Shown: positions 15,842 to 25,432 of the stretch, one piece after another
Position numbering within the stretch: position 1 is the first letter of the stretch
How the letters are laid out: every line of letters starts with the position of its first letter
NCBI RefSeq assembly: GCF_903969135.1
Contig: NZ_LR824569.1
Span: forward strand, 2,418,001-2,482,000
Origin: Chryseobacterium sp. JV274
GTDB taxonomy: Bacteria; Bacteroidota; Bacteroidia; Flavobacteriales; Weeksellaceae
Direction: 5' to 3'
Length of the DNA stretch: 64,000 nucleotides
Notes under the pieces: generated by a model
Database searches by the model: none
The model's input: only the letters and a program-made list of their open reading frames with translations
What the model was told of the DNA's origin: nothing
Program-made: the position numbers and the translations under genes

Positions 15842-16606
15842 ATGGAGTTACAGAAATACTTTTCTAAATTCCTTCTCAAAAAAAGAAAAAGACAATTAAC
15901 GGAGAGAGAGTATTTTCTCAGTACCGAGCTTAAAAAAGTGTTAGGTACAGAGGTACAGAATATAGCTCTTTACCGCGAAGCTTTTTCTTTGAAAAATTCT
16001 TCTAAAAATCAAGACAGCAACTACGAAAGGCTTGAATTTTTGGGAGATTCTGTTTTGGGTACAATTATTTCTTGTCATTTGTTCCAGACCTATCCTCAGG
16101 CTAATGAGGGATATCTGACCCAAATGAAATCTAAGATTGTTAATAGGAAAAACCTCAATAAATTAGGCGAAGACCTTAAGCTTACCAACCTTTTGCAAAA
16201 GCAAAACAGTTCTTCTGCTTTGGGCGAGAATATCTCCGGAAATTTATTCGAAGCCCTAATTGGTGCCGTTTATTTAGACTTCCATTATGATACCTGTAAA
16301 AGGATTATTTTGGAAAAATTGCTGACCCCTTCTGAAATCAATAAGCTTGAAAACAAAATTGTAAGCTATAAAGGTCTACTGCTCGAATGGAGCCAAAAGA
16401 AGAAGGTCAATATAAAATACGAAACCTGCGAAGAAATACAAGCTAATAAATCTGTGGTATTCCGATGTCACGTGTGGCTGGGTGAAGGAAAAATTGCTAA
16501 TGCAACAGAAACTTCCAAGAAAAAAGCAGAGGAAAAGGCAGCACAAAGGGCATTTTATATTTTAAATAAAAAAGAAAATATACTTGGAAATTCAAAAACT
16601 TTATGA
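15842..16606 (+). CDS. rnc: ribonuclease III
   Basis: A 254-residue double-stranded RNA endonuclease. The signature NYERLEFLGDSVLG (about residues 60-73) carries the metal-binding Glu and Asp; a second acidic helix includes NLFEALIGAVYLD; a dsRNA-binding domain fills about 175-245, with AKKKAEEKAAQ-type spacing near its end. It processes rRNA and other structured RNAs. It follows fabF at 9 bp and its 3' end overlaps the next gene by 23 bp, which suggests translational coupling. Confidence 0.95.
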   Translation: MELQKYFSKFLLKKRKRQLTEREYFLSTELKKVLGTEVQNIALYREAFSLKNSSKNQDSNYERLEFLGDSVLGTIISCHLFQTYPQANEGYLTQMKSKIVNRKNLNKLGEDLKLTNLLQKQNSSSALGENISGNLFEALIGAVYLDFHYDTCKRIILEKLLTPSEINKLENKIVSYKGLLLEWSQKKKVNIKYETCEEIQANKSVVFRCHVWLGEGKIANATETSKKKAEEKAAQRAFYILNKKENILGNSKTL

Positions 16607-17057
16607 TCTTGATGATATAGAATTTGAAGATATTACCATAGGATTGGTAAGATTAGCAAAAGATGTACCTGCTCATGAGTTTTTTTACAAAATAAATCAA
16701 GCCAACAATCTCAGCTTTTCACGAAAAAAAGATCTTGTCTTTCATGGAGGATATTATGATTATTTTTTTCCACGATTTGAGGCCTATCACAAGTTTTCCA
16801 GGACCTGTTTTACCTTTATTTCAAATAAATCTTCTGAAAGTAAGCAAAAAAAAGTTCAGACAGAACTCTTTACAGAAGAAGAAAACATTAAATTTTTATT
16901 AAATAATCAGGTAGATGTGGAATATATTCTGCATAGTTCGGAACAGTTTCCTGATTTTTCCGTAATTTTGCTCCCTGAAAATCTTGTGTTTCCAATTCAA
17001 GATTATACACTGAGTTCTGATGAAGAACTTTATCAAATTATCCAGTATTATGAATAA
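16584..17057 (+). CDS. IPExxxVDY-type protein of unknown function
   Basis: A 157-residue soluble protein placed between rnc and pyk, the usual location of the Bacteroidota family called IPExxxVDY. The N-terminal LYDLDDIEFEDITIGLVRL pattern and a C-terminal LLPENLVFPIQDY fit it. The frame has no ATG; a TTG at 16584 inside the end of rnc is the best start. The stop overlaps the pyk start (ATGAATAA). No enzymatic role is known to me; the operon links it to RNA processing and glycolysis only by position. Confidence 0.7.
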   Translation: MEIQKLYDLDDIEFEDITIGLVRLAKDVPAHEFFYKINQANNLSFSRKKDLVFHGGYYDYFFPRFEAYHKFSRTCFTFISNKSSESKQKKVQTELFTEEENIKFLLNNQVDVEYILHSSEQFPDFSVILLPENLVFPIQDYTLSSDEELYQIIQYYE

Positions 17058-18495
17058 GTATTTAAAGAAGACAAAAATTATCGCAACACTAGGGCCTGCT
17101 TCGTCATCGAAGGAGGTAATGTTAGATTTAATGAAAGCGGGTGTTGATATTTTCAGAATAAATTTTTCCCATGCAGATTACGACTTAGTTCGAAACAATA
17201 TTGAAATAATTAGAGAGCTAAACAGCGAGTATGGTTATTCAGTAGGAATCCTGGGAGATCTTCAAGGGCCAAAGCTGAGAGTGGGAGTTGTAAAGGAAGG
17301 ATCTTACCTGAATCCAGGTGATATTCTTACTTTTACCAATGAAAAGATGGAGGGAGATTCCACTAAGGTGTATATGACTTACCAACAGTTTCCACAAGAT
17401 GTAAAAGTAGGAGAAAGAATCCTTATTGATGATGGAAAACTAATGCTGGAAGTTATCGAAACCAATGAAATAGATACTGTAAAAGCAAAAACCATTCAAG
17501 GAGGTCCGTTAAGTTCTAAAAAAGGAGTGAACCTACCTAATACGAATGTATCTCTTCCTGCATTGACAGAAAAAGATATTCAGGATGCCAATTTCATGCT
17601 TGACATGGAGGTTGACTGGATTGCCTTATCATTTGTTCGTCATGCTCAGGATATTATCGACTTGAAGGAGCTTATCAAAGCGCATCCAAATGGTAAATTC
17701 AAGACTCCGATTATTGCGAAGATTGAAAAGCCTGAAGGCGTTAAAAATATTGAGGAAATCCTTCTTGAATGTGATGGATTAATGGTAGCTCGTGGGGATC
17801 TTGGAGTAGAAGTTCCAATGGAAGAAGTTCCTGCGATCCAGAAAAACCTGGTAGAAAAAGCAAGATTCTATTCTAAGCCGGTGATTATCGCTACCCAGAT
17901 GATGGAGACCATGATCAACAGTTTGACACCAACAAGAGCAGAAGTAAATGACGTTGCCAACTCTGTATTGGACGGAGCTGATGCAGTAATGCTTTCCGGA
18001 GAAACTTCTGTAGGCAGATATCCGGTACAGGTAGTGGAAAATATGGCTAAAATCGTAAAGAATATCGAGACCACTCATTTTTACCAACACAAAAATGAGC
18101 CAATCGAAAAAGATTATAACTGTATTGATGAGAGATTCATTACAAACAGGGTTTGTCTTGCAGCGGTAAGAATTGCTAAAACAACAAACGTTTCTGCTAT
18201 TGTGACGCTTACTCACTCTGGTTACACTGCTTTCCAGCTTGCAGCACACAGACCAAACTCTCATATCATTGTATATAGTGGTAACAAAAGAGTGATTACC
18301 ATGCTGAACCTTCTTTGGGGTGTTCACGCATACTATTATGATATGAAGAAATCTACTGATGAAACAATCATCCAGGTAAATATGCTGACTCATAACTACG
18401 GTTATATTGAAACCGGAGACTTTGTAATCAATATCAATGCTACTCCATCATACGAAGGTGGAAAAACGAATACGCTGAGATTGACGACAGTATAA
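17050..18495 (+). CDS. pyk: pyruvate kinase
   Basis: A 481-residue glycolytic enzyme converting phosphoenolpyruvate and ADP to pyruvate and ATP. Motifs include TKIIATLGPASSS at the N-terminus, FRINFSH, the active-site loop PIIAKIEKPEGVKNIEEIL with the catalytic Lys, VARGDLGVE, and KPVIIATQMMETM. The C-terminal allosteric domain covers about 350-481. The ATG at 17050 is preferred over an upstream in-frame ATG at 17020, because it gives the normal MNKYLKKTKI start and overlaps the previous stop. A strong terminator follows. Confidence 0.96.
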   Translation: MNKYLKKTKIIATLGPASSSKEVMLDLMKAGVDIFRINFSHADYDLVRNNIEIIRELNSEYGYSVGILGDLQGPKLRVGVVKEGSYLNPGDILTFTNEKMEGDSTKVYMTYQQFPQDVKVGERILIDDGKLMLEVIETNEIDTVKAKTIQGGPLSSKKGVNLPNTNVSLPALTEKDIQDANFMLDMEVDWIALSFVRHAQDIIDLKELIKAHPNGKFKTPIIAKIEKPEGVKNIEEILLECDGLMVARGDLGVEVPMEEVPAIQKNLVEKARFYSKPVIIATQMMETMINSLTPTRAEVNDVANSVLDGADAVMLSGETSVGRYPVQVVENMAKIVKNIETTHFYQHKNEPIEKDYNCIDERFITNRVCLAAVRIAKTTNVSAIVTLTHSGYTAFQLAAHRPNSHIIVYSGNKRVITMLNLLWGVHAYYYDMKKSTDETIIQVNMLTHNYGYIETGDFVININATPSYEGGKTNTLRLTTV

Positions 18496-18522
18496 GCAAA
18501 ATTACTTTTGTAAAAAACATAT

Positions 18523-18559
18523 AAAAAACTCCTGGAAATGATTTCCGGGAGTTTTTTTT
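18523..18559 (+). terminator. rho-independent terminator of the acpP-pyk unit
   Basis: A 13-bp stem (AACTCCTGGAAAT, 18527-18539, with ATTTCCGGGAGTT, 18541-18553) has one mismatch and a run of eight T. Confidence 0.9.
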
Positions 18560-18600
18560 GTTTATAGTGTAAAGTCTACTCTTAACTTATAAATGTTCGT

Positions 18601-18660
18601 TTGCCATTCTGAACAAAACGGAGTGAAGTGAAAAATCTCTGAGATTCCTCGGAATGACAT
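18601..18660. repeat. REP-like dispersed repeat with inverted ends
   Basis: The 60-bp block starts TTGCCATTCTGAAC and ends CGGAATGACAT, so its ends are near-complementary, and it holds an inner palindrome AATCTCTGAGATT. Its form is like the CATTCTGA...GAATGACA intergenic repeats scattered through many bacterial genomes. Only one copy was noticed in this window. Confidence 0.5.
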
Positions 18661-18669
18661 TTACACATC

Positions 18670-19962
18670 TTAATTACCTACAATAGTCTTAGCTGTCACG
18701 AATTCTTTTAAAGCCAACAGGGATAATTCTGTTCCATATCCTGAAGCTTTTGATCCTCCAAACGGAAAACGCGGATCAGAGCTTGTCATTCTGTTGATAT
18801 TGACTGTTCCTGATTCAAGGTTTTCAATGAAGAATAATTGGCGGTCTTTATTTTTTGTCCATACAGAATTGGAAAGCCCAAAAGGAATATCATTAGCCAT
18901 TTGTAAGGCTTCTTCATCATTTTTTGCAATCATAACCATACCAAGAGGTCCGAAAAGCTCTTCCTTTAAAATTGGATTTCCTTCCTGAACTCTGATTAAG
19001 CCTGGCTTAAATTCATTTTCTGAAATTCTTTCCAGAGGAATAATGATTTCTGCACCATTTTCCAACGCTCTGTTGAATTGAGCTTCCAACTCATCAGCCA
19101 GGTCAGGTCTTGCCATTCCTGCCAATTTGGTTTCTTTATCTAAGGGATCTCCAATTTCATATTTTTTATATTCTTCAATGAATATAGGGAGAAACTCATT
19201 TTCGATTTTTTCGTCAATGATAAATCTTTTAGCCGCAGTACAGGTTTGTCCACAGTTTTGAAGTCTGGATTTTACTCCAGCTTTTGCTGCTGCTTCCAGA
19301 TCTGCATCATCAAAAATGATAAATGCATCACTTCCACCTAATTCAAGCAAAGATTTTTTGATATTTAAACCAGCTATTGACGCTACTTCACCGCCGGCTT
19401 TTCCACTTCCTGTAAGACTTACCCCTCTTACAGCATCATGCTCAAGAATTTCCTTTACTGCTTTGTGTCCTACTTCAAGATTCTGGAAAACACCTTCCGG
19501 AAAACCTGCTTCCAAAAGAACATCTTCAATTGCATTTCCGCTTCCGAAACAAATTGAAGCATGCTTCAAAACAATTGTATTTCCAGCTAAAATTGCAGGA
19601 GTAGCAAATCTCAATACCTGCCAAAAAGGAAAATTCCATGGCATTACTCCTAAAATCACTCCTTTCGGAGCGTAATGAACTTCAGAATAAGCAAATTCAG
19701 ATTCTACTTTTTCTGGTTTTAAAATATTATCAGCAGCGGCATAATAATTCATCATTAAAGCACACTTTTCCACTTCAGCTATTGATTCTGAAATGGGCTT
19801 ATTCATTTCTGTTGTAATTATTCTACCAAATCTCTCTGAATTATTCTTTAAAATTTCTGCTGCTTTTGCAATTAACTTCTGCCTTTCCTCAAACGGCACT
19901 TTTCTCCACACTGAAAACGCTTTATCTGCTTTAATAAGCTTGCTTTCAATTAATTGTTCCAT
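18670..19962 (-). CDS. NAD(P)-dependent aldehyde dehydrogenase, succinate-semialdehyde type
   Basis: At 430 residues it matches the short YneI/Sad-like branch of succinate-semialdehyde dehydrogenases. Catalytic Cys241 lies in NCGQTCTAAKRF, the general-base Glu207 in LLELGGSDAF, the cofactor-site segment VMPWNFPFWQVLR at about 106-118, and SLTGSGKAGG around 182-191. It oxidises an aldehyde, probably succinate semialdehyde, to the acid in the cytosol; substrate choice is inferred from branch similarity. It is a single-gene unit facing pyk, with the next gene (hutG) in the same direction 136 bp upstream. Confidence 0.85.
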   Translation of the reverse strand: MEQLIESKLIKADKAFSVWRKVPFEERQKLIAKAAEILKNNSERFGRIITTEMNKPISESIAEVEKCALMMNYYAAADNILKPEKVESEFAYSEVHYAPKGVILGVMPWNFPFWQVLRFATPAILAGNTIVLKHASICFGSGNAIEDVLLEAGFPEGVFQNLEVGHKAVKEILEHDAVRGVSLTGSGKAGGEVASIAGLNIKKSLLELGGSDAFIIFDDADLEAAAKAGVKSRLQNCGQTCTAAKRFIIDEKIENEFLPIFIEEYKKYEIGDPLDKETKLAGMARPDLADELEAQFNRALENGAEIIIPLERISENEFKPGLIRVQEGNPILKEELFGPLGMVMIAKNDEEALQMANDIPFGLSNSVWTKNKDRQLFFIENLESGTVNINRMTSSDPRFPFGGSKASGYGTELSLLALKEFVTAKTIVGN

Positions 19963-20098
19963 AATATAAATCTGTTTTAAATTCAGCTAATGAATTTATG
20001 AGCGCTTTTGTTTTAAAAGCACGGTGAAATCAGCAAATTTCATTCCTTAAGGGTCAATAAAATAATGATTTTCTCTATCGGAAGAATATAGCTTTATC

Positions 20099-21019
20099 TT
20101 AAATCATTAGCCATTCATTCACAAGACATGCTGCCAGTCTTGCTGTTCGGTCCTGGATATCGAAAGAAGGATTAACTTCCGCTACATCCATTGCAACCAA
20201 TTTTTTATTTTTTAAGATATGCCTGTAAAAATGCATAAAGGTTGGATCCGCAAAGATTCCGTTGTACGCTGCAGCCGAAACTCCTGGAGCGACAGATGCA
20301 TTAAAGACATCCATACAAATTGTAAGATAGGCATAATCTACCGTATCCAATAATTCGTCAATACGCTGATAGATTGATGGAAGGTTTTCAAAAAACAGTT
20401 CATCAGCCAGAATATATTTCATTCCATACTGATGAGCAGTATCAAAAAGCTTCAGTGTATTGGAGTTTCTCTGAATTCCAATATGCAGAGAATTGATAGG
20501 ACCTTCCTGAGCAATCTGCCAGAATCCGGTTCCTGAGCTTGCCCCTACTCCTTTTTCCGGCTGTCTGTTATCAAAATGGGCATCAAGATTAATAATCCCT
20601 ATTTTTTGCTCCGGAAAAGCTGTTTTGACTCCTAAATAATGAGCATATGTAACCTCATGGCCTCCACCCAATACAAGGGATTTTCCGCCTTTTAAAAGTA
20701 CTTTTGAAACATTTTTAGCAAGATTGTTCTGCGTATTTTCCAGATTACCATCGTCACAAGTAATATTCCCAAAATCCAGCATTGAAAAGTCAGGAAGAAT
20801 CACCGGAAAATTGGACATGTTTTTTCTGATTACATCAGGTGCGTCCTTAGCTCCCTGACGGCCTTTATTTCGCCTTACTCCTTCATCTACAGCAAAACCA
20901 TGCAGTACGAAGTCATCCGTTGCGATATTATCGTAGTTACGTTCTTCTTTTACTCTTTGAAATATTCTGTGATGGAGAAGTTCTTCTCCGTCCAATCTGC
21001 CTTGCCAAATATTACTCAT
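20099..21019 (-). CDS. hutG: formimidoylglutamase (arginase family)
   Basis: A 306-residue protein from the preferred ATG at 21017-21019 (giving MSNIWQGRLDGEE); a longer frame begins at 21061. Binuclear manganese motifs are present: GGGHEVTYAHYLG, NLDAHFDNR and ICMDVFNASVAPGVSA. It hydrolyses N-formimidoyl-glutamate to glutamate and formamide, the last step of one histidine degradation route. The identity is supported by hutI just upstream in the same direction, with one small membrane-protein gene between them. Confidence 0.85.
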   Translation of the reverse strand: MSNIWQGRLDGEELLHHRIFQRVKEERNYDNIATDDFVLHGFAVDEGVRRNKGRQGAKDAPDVIRKNMSNFPVILPDFSMLDFGNITCDDGNLENTQNNLAKNVSKVLLKGGKSLVLGGGHEVTYAHYLGVKTAFPEQKIGIINLDAHFDNRQPEKGVGASSGTGFWQIAQEGPINSLHIGIQRNSNTLKLFDTAHQYGMKYILADELFFENLPSIYQRIDELLDTVDYAYLTICMDVFNASVAPGVSAAAYNGIFADPTFMHFYRHILKNKKLVAMDVAEVNPSFDIQDRTARLAACLVNEWLMI

Positions 21020-21098
21020 CATTAATAATTTCAATTTGTATATTGTTTCTTTAAAGTTCAATCAAATCAAACTATTTTTAATTGTTATCCCAGTTTTT

Positions 21099-21365
21099 TT
21101 ATTGTTTACTTTTTCTAATCAAGGAAGCGTATACACTTTTCATTATTTGAAAAATACAAAATATGATCATGAAAAAAAAGTAAAAAGATAATAGTACTAT
21201 CGCTAGAAAAGCTATAAAAAGAAATCCAGAATAAAATATTTCTAAAAACTGTTTTTCCCCTTCGATCAAATTCCTATAATTCCAAAAAGACTGCAAAAAA
21301 GTAATCACATTTAAAGATACTATGAGTAGTACCAAATAAATTATCAAATTTTTAATAGCTTTCAA
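21099..21365 (-). CDS. small membrane protein between hutI and hutG
   Basis: An 88-residue protein with two predicted transmembrane helices (about 7-26 and 44-74) and a basic C-terminus (SLIRKSKQ). I recognise no family. It starts 11 bp after the hutI stop and so is probably translated from the hut transcript. Nothing shows a role in histidine use. Confidence 0.55.
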   Translation of the reverse strand: MKAIKNLIIYLVLLIVSLNVITFLQSFWNYRNLIEGEKQFLEIFYSGFLFIAFLAIVLLSFYFFFMIIFCIFQIMKSVYASLIRKSKQ

Positions 21366-21376
21366 AATAGTAAATT

Positions 21377-22600
21377 TTATATTGAAATCCCATCAATATA
21401 AACATGTTCCGCATTCAAGCTTCCTTGATTATACAGTACATTTTGGAAGTTATTGGTTTTGAAAGTGACAAAATCTGCTTTTTTCCCTGTTTTCAACTGT
21501 CCTCTATCCTCAAGATTAAGGGCATAAGCTGCACGGAAAGTCATTCCTGCCAACACTTCAGCAGTGGTCAGTTTCTGGAAAGTGGCTAAGATAGAAGCCT
21601 GGGTAATTAAATTTCCCATCGGCGCTGATCCAGGATTCCAGTCACTTGCAATCGCTACAATAGCTCCTGCATCTAATAATTTTCTTGCAGGAGTAAATTT
21701 TTCTCCTAGTCCTAAGCTTGCTCCGGGAAGTGCTGTTGCTACGGTATCAGACTTAGCCAAAAAATCGATATCCTCATCAATAGTTGCTTCTAAATGGTCT
21801 GCAGATGCAGCTCCCACCTCTACTGCAATTCTTGAGCTTCCTGGCGTAAACTGATCTGCATGAACGGTAATCTCAAAACCTAATGCTTTTGCTTTAAGCA
21901 AGAATTCTTTACTTTCTTCAGGCTGGAATGCAGACTTTTCGATAAAGATGTCTACTCTATTCGCCAATTCTTCTTCTTTTACTTTTGGTAAAATTTCAGT
22001 AATGATATACTCAAGATATTCAGGATTGCTTCCTTGAAAGTCTCTAGGCTTTAAATGAGCCGAAAGACAGGTAGGAACTAAAGTAGCTTTAGTTTCATTC
22101 TGTGCTTTTTTAATAATTCTAAGCATCTTCAGCTCATTTTCTATATCCAGTCCGTAGCCGCTCTTCACTTCAATAGTGGTAATTCCTAAATCAACCAAAA
22201 AGTTGATTCTTTCTATTAAAGTTTTCAGCAATTCTTCTTCTGATGCATTTCTTGTATGCTGCACAGAACTCCAGATTCCACCACCGCTTTCAGCGATTTC
22301 CAGATAGGTTTTCCCTGCATTACGCATCGCAAAATCATTGGCACGGTTTCCTCCGAAACAGATATGGGTATGTGAATCTACAAAAGCAGGAAGAACAATC
22401 TGCTCTCCCTCGATGTTTTCGATTTCTATGGTAGGATTTTCTGCTTTTAATGTTTCAAAATTTCCAACTTTATGAATGATATTCTGTTCTACTACAATTC
22501 CTCCGTCTACAATAATTTCAAGTTGTTCATCGGAAAGTTTTCCTCTTAATGGTAAGTTAGCAAGCGTTACCACCTGCTTAAATGGTCCTATTAATTTCAT
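21377..22600 (-). CDS. hutI: imidazolonepropionase
   Basis: A 407-residue amidohydrolase that opens the imidazolone ring in histidine catabolism. It has the metal-site motif VDSHTHICFGGNRANDF, GGGIWSSVQHTRNA, the VHADQF His, DHLEATIDEDI and ASDWNPGSAPMGNL, all typical of HutI. Length is standard. It leads a leftward unit hutI, small membrane protein, hutG. hutU and hutH are not in the window. Confidence 0.95.
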   Translation of the reverse strand: MKLIGPFKQVVTLANLPLRGKLSDEQLEIIVDGGIVVEQNIIHKVGNFETLKAENPTIEIENIEGEQIVLPAFVDSHTHICFGGNRANDFAMRNAGKTYLEIAESGGGIWSSVQHTRNASEEELLKTLIERINFLVDLGITTIEVKSGYGLDIENELKMLRIIKKAQNETKATLVPTCLSAHLKPRDFQGSNPEYLEYIITEILPKVKEEELANRVDIFIEKSAFQPEESKEFLLKAKALGFEITVHADQFTPGSSRIAVEVGAASADHLEATIDEDIDFLAKSDTVATALPGASLGLGEKFTPARKLLDAGAIVAIASDWNPGSAPMGNLITQASILATFQKLTTAEVLAGMTFRAAYALNLEDRGQLKTGKKADFVTFKTNNFQNVLYNQGSLNAEHVYIDGISI

Positions 22601-22832
22601 GAGTTTAAAGTTAATACTAATATTCAGATTGAGGCTGATTCATTTATTATCAACACCTGTCTTCTAAACAATCAAAATTTCAATAATTTTTATCAATAAT
22701 TTCTCCTCTCAAAAATACTTAAAATATCCCAATTATTTAAATCTTAGCTGTTCTCATTTTTAACCTTAGCGTAAACTCAGCATCAATCTTAACCTTTTCT
22801 CAATCTGCCCTTCAACCTTAGTCTAAATTTGC

Positions 22833-22840
22833 TATCTTTG
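22833..22840 (+). promoter_or_regulatory. -7 promoter element TATCTTTG for ruvB
   Basis: An exact TAnnTTTG match 19 bp before the ruvB ATG. The interval 22601-22832 between hutI and this element shows no gene. Confidence 0.55.
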
Positions 22841-22859
22841 AGGTAAATGAAATGAATTA

Positions 22860-23882
22860 ATGCCAGATTTTTTACATCCAGATAAGGAAAACTACTCACG
22901 CGAGGAGCTGATGCAGGAAGAACAGATCCGTCCCCAGAGCTTTAAAGATTTTGCGGGGCAGAGAAAAACGCTGGAGAACCTTGAAGTTTTTGTTACCGCT
23001 GCGAAAAGACGCGGAGGAGCATTAGATCATGTCTTATTGCATGGTCCGCCGGGACTTGGTAAAACCACTTTAGCCAATATTATTGCCAATGAGCTTGGAG
23101 TGAACTGTAAGATTACTTCTGGTCCTGTATTGGATAAACCCGGAAGTTTAGCTGGTTTATTAACAAATCTGGAAGAAAATGATGTCCTTTTCATTGATGA
23201 AATTCACCGTCTTTCTCCTGTTGTAGAGGAATATCTGTATTCCGCAATGGAAGATTATAAGATTGACATCATGCTGGAAACAGGTCCTAATGCCAGAAGT
23301 GTGCAGATTGGGCTGAATCCTTTTACTCTGGTGGGAGCAACTACAAGAAGCGGAATGCTTACCAAACCTATGCTTGCCCGATTCGGGATTCAAAGCAGAC
23401 TGGAGTATTATTCTATTGAACTTTTGTCTACGATTATCCAACGAAGTGCAAGGGTTCTGGGAGTTGTTATTTACGAAGATGCAGCGATAGAAATTGCTAG
23501 AAGAAGTCGTGGAACCCCAAGGATTGCCAATGCATTATTGAGAAGGGTACGTGATTTCGCGGAGATCAAAGGGAACGGTGAAATTGAGATCAATATTACA
23601 AAATATGCGCTGAACTCTCTCAATGTGGATGAATTTGGATTGGATGAAATGGATAATAAGATCATGCGTGTTATGATTGAAAATTTTAAAGGAAAACCAG
23701 TTGGTATTTCTGCTTTGGCCACCTCTATTGCTGAAAATCCTGAAACACTGGAAGAAGTTTATGAGCCATTTTTGATTCAGGAAGGATTTATTATCAGAAC
23801 TCCGAGAGGAAGAGAAGTTACTGACAAAGCTTACAAACATTTAAATATTACCAGACCTAAAAATCCGGGTGAACTTTTTTAG
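22860..23882 (+). CDS. ruvB: Holliday junction branch migration ATPase RuvB
   Basis: A 340-residue AAA+ motor. It shows [11 protein letters not shown], Walker [12 protein letters not shown], Walker [10 protein letters not shown], sensor 1 GATTRSG, the arginine finger region [12 protein letters not shown] and the C-terminal winged helix with RTPRGREVT. It drives branch migration of Holliday junctions with RuvA during recombination repair. It is followed by paiB after 49 bp. Confidence 0.98.
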   Translation: MPDFLHPDKENYSREELMQEEQIRPQSFKDFAGQRKTLENLEVFVTAAKRRGGALDHVLLHGPPGLGKTTLANIIANELGVNCKITSGPVLDKPGSLAGLLTNLEENDVLFIDEIHRLSPVVEEYLYSAMEDYKIDIMLETGPNARSVQIGLNPFTLVGATTRSGMLTKPMLARFGIQSRLEYYSIELLSTIIQRSARVLGVVIYEDAAIEIARRSRGTPRIANALLRRVRDFAEIKGNGEIEINITKYALNSLNVDEFGLDEMDNKIMRVMIENFKGKPVGISALATSIAENPETLEEVYEPFLIQEGFIIRTPRGREVTDKAYKHLNITRPKNPGELF

Positions 23883-23931
23883 TTCAAAGATTCAAGGTTT
23901 AAGGTTTAGGTTAATGAGAGTTTATTAGTTT

Positions 23932-24543
23932 ATGTTTATACCCAAATTATACAGAAGCGAAGATTACAATTTGATGAGAGAGATTATCAAAGAAAATTCT
24001 TTTGCTTTATTGATTTCTTCTGTTGACAAGATCCGGGCGACCCATGCTATGATGATGTTAAATGAAGATGATCCGGAAAATGCTTATATTGAAACTCATA
24101 TTTCGAGAGCTAACCCACAGGCGAAAACCTTAAAAAACGGAGATGAGGCTCTTTGTGATTTTTTAGGAGCCCACACTTACATATCCAGCAGCTGGTACGA
24201 TCATATTAATGTTTCCACCTGGAATTATGAAGCAGTACAGATCTATGGAAAGATTGAACTGATGAATCATGATGAGCTTTATGCTCATTTGGATAAATTA
24301 ACTTCCAAATATGAAAAAATTCAGCAATGCCCGATGATGGTGAAGGATATGGGAAAAGAATTCGTGGAAAAGGAAATGAAGGGTGCTTTTGGCATTAAAA
24401 TAATTCCTAACGAAATATTTATCAAGCAAAAACTTTCTCAGAACAGAAAAGAGACTGATTATGAAAATATTATCAATCATCTTGAGGGTTCTGATGATAA
24501 CGCAAAAAAAATTGCGGAGAAAATGAAAGCAATAAAAAAATAA
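23932..24543 (+). CDS. FMN-binding split-barrel protein, PaiB family
   Basis: A 203-residue protein with the PaiB pattern: an N-terminal MFIPKLYRSEDY, the RATHAMMML strand, HISRANPQ, and SSSWYDHINVSTWNYEAVQIYG. PaiB proteins are described as FMN-binding negative regulators, though many likely bind flavin without a regulatory role. It lies between ruvB and an MBL-fold gene in one direction and may share their transcript. Confidence 0.85.
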   Translation: MFIPKLYRSEDYNLMREIIKENSFALLISSVDKIRATHAMMMLNEDDPENAYIETHISRANPQAKTLKNGDEALCDFLGAHTYISSSWYDHINVSTWNYEAVQIYGKIELMNHDELYAHLDKLTSKYEKIQQCPMMVKDMGKEFVEKEMKGAFGIKIIPNEIFIKQKLSQNRKETDYENIINHLEGSDDNAKKIAEKMKAIKK

Positions 24544-24556
24544 TCAAAATATACAT

Positions 24557-25423
24557 ATGAAGTTATATCCAATACAATGTGGAAAATTTAAACTGGACGG
24601 CGGTGCTATGTTCGGAGTCGTCCCGAAGAGTCTGTGGGAAAAAACAAACCCGGCAGACGAAAAAAACTTAATCGAACTGGGAACACGTTCCCTGCTTATT
24701 GAAGACGGAAAAAAACTAATCCTGGTAGACTGCGGTCTTGGAAATAAACAGGATGATAAATTTTTCGGGCATTATTCTCTTTTTGGAGATGATACTCTTG
24801 ATAAAAATCTAAAGAAATACGGTTTTATAAAGGAGGATATTACGGATGTATTCCTTACCCACCTTCACTTCGATCACTGTGGTGGTGCTATAGAATGGAA
24901 TGATGACAGAACCGGATACAGGCCCGCTTTCAAAAATGCTAATTTCTGGACTAATGAAAATCACTGGCAATGGGCAACAGAACCTAATGCGAGAGAAAAA
25001 GCAAGTTTCCTGAAGGAAAATATTATGCCGATACAGGAAAGTGGCCAGCTTAATTTTTTACCGCTTCCTACTACCGGAAATTACGGTTTTGCTCCTGATC
25101 TGAAGATGGATGTCATCTTTGTGGATGGACATACAGAAAAACAAATGCTTCCGGTCATTCAATACCAGGAAAAAACAGTCGTTTTTGCTGCAGATCTTAT
25201 TCCTACAGCAGGACATATCAACCAGGTATATGTGATGGGGTATGATACCAGACCTCTTTTAACATTGGAAGAAAAGGGAAAATTCCTAAAGCAGTGTGTA
25301 GATAACGAATATTTATTATTCTTTGAACATGATGCTCATAATGAGCTGGCAAGTCTTAAAATGACCGACAAAGGGGTAAGACTTGATGAGACGTTTACCT
25401 TTAATGATGTTTTTGGATATTAA
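24557..25423 (+). CDS. MBL-fold metallo-hydrolase
   Basis: A 288-residue cytosolic enzyme with the metallo-beta-lactamase signature THLHFDHCGG, an upstream VDCGLG strand, a VDGHTEKQM segment and a late HDAHNE. Family members in this size range include lactonases and other hydrolases; the substrate cannot be read from the sequence. It starts 13 bp after paiB and ends 9 bp before coaE. Confidence 0.85.
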   Translation: MKLYPIQCGKFKLDGGAMFGVVPKSLWEKTNPADEKNLIELGTRSLLIEDGKKLILVDCGLGNKQDDKFFGHYSLFGDDTLDKNLKKYGFIKEDITDVFLTHLHFDHCGGAIEWNDDRTGYRPAFKNANFWTNENHWQWATEPNAREKASFLKENIMPIQESGQLNFLPLPTTGNYGFAPDLKMDVIFVDGHTEKQMLPVIQYQEKTVVFAADLIPTAGHINQVYVMGYDTRPLLTLEEKGKFLKQCVDNEYLLFFEHDAHNELASLKMTDKGVRLDETFTFNDVFGY

Positions 25424-25432
25424 TTTTAAATC

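Noticed and set aside
17779..18393. Minus-strand frame of 204 codons in pyk
   Set aside because: It is antisense to a well conserved pyruvate kinase and is Cys/His/Tyr-rich as expected for a shadow frame.
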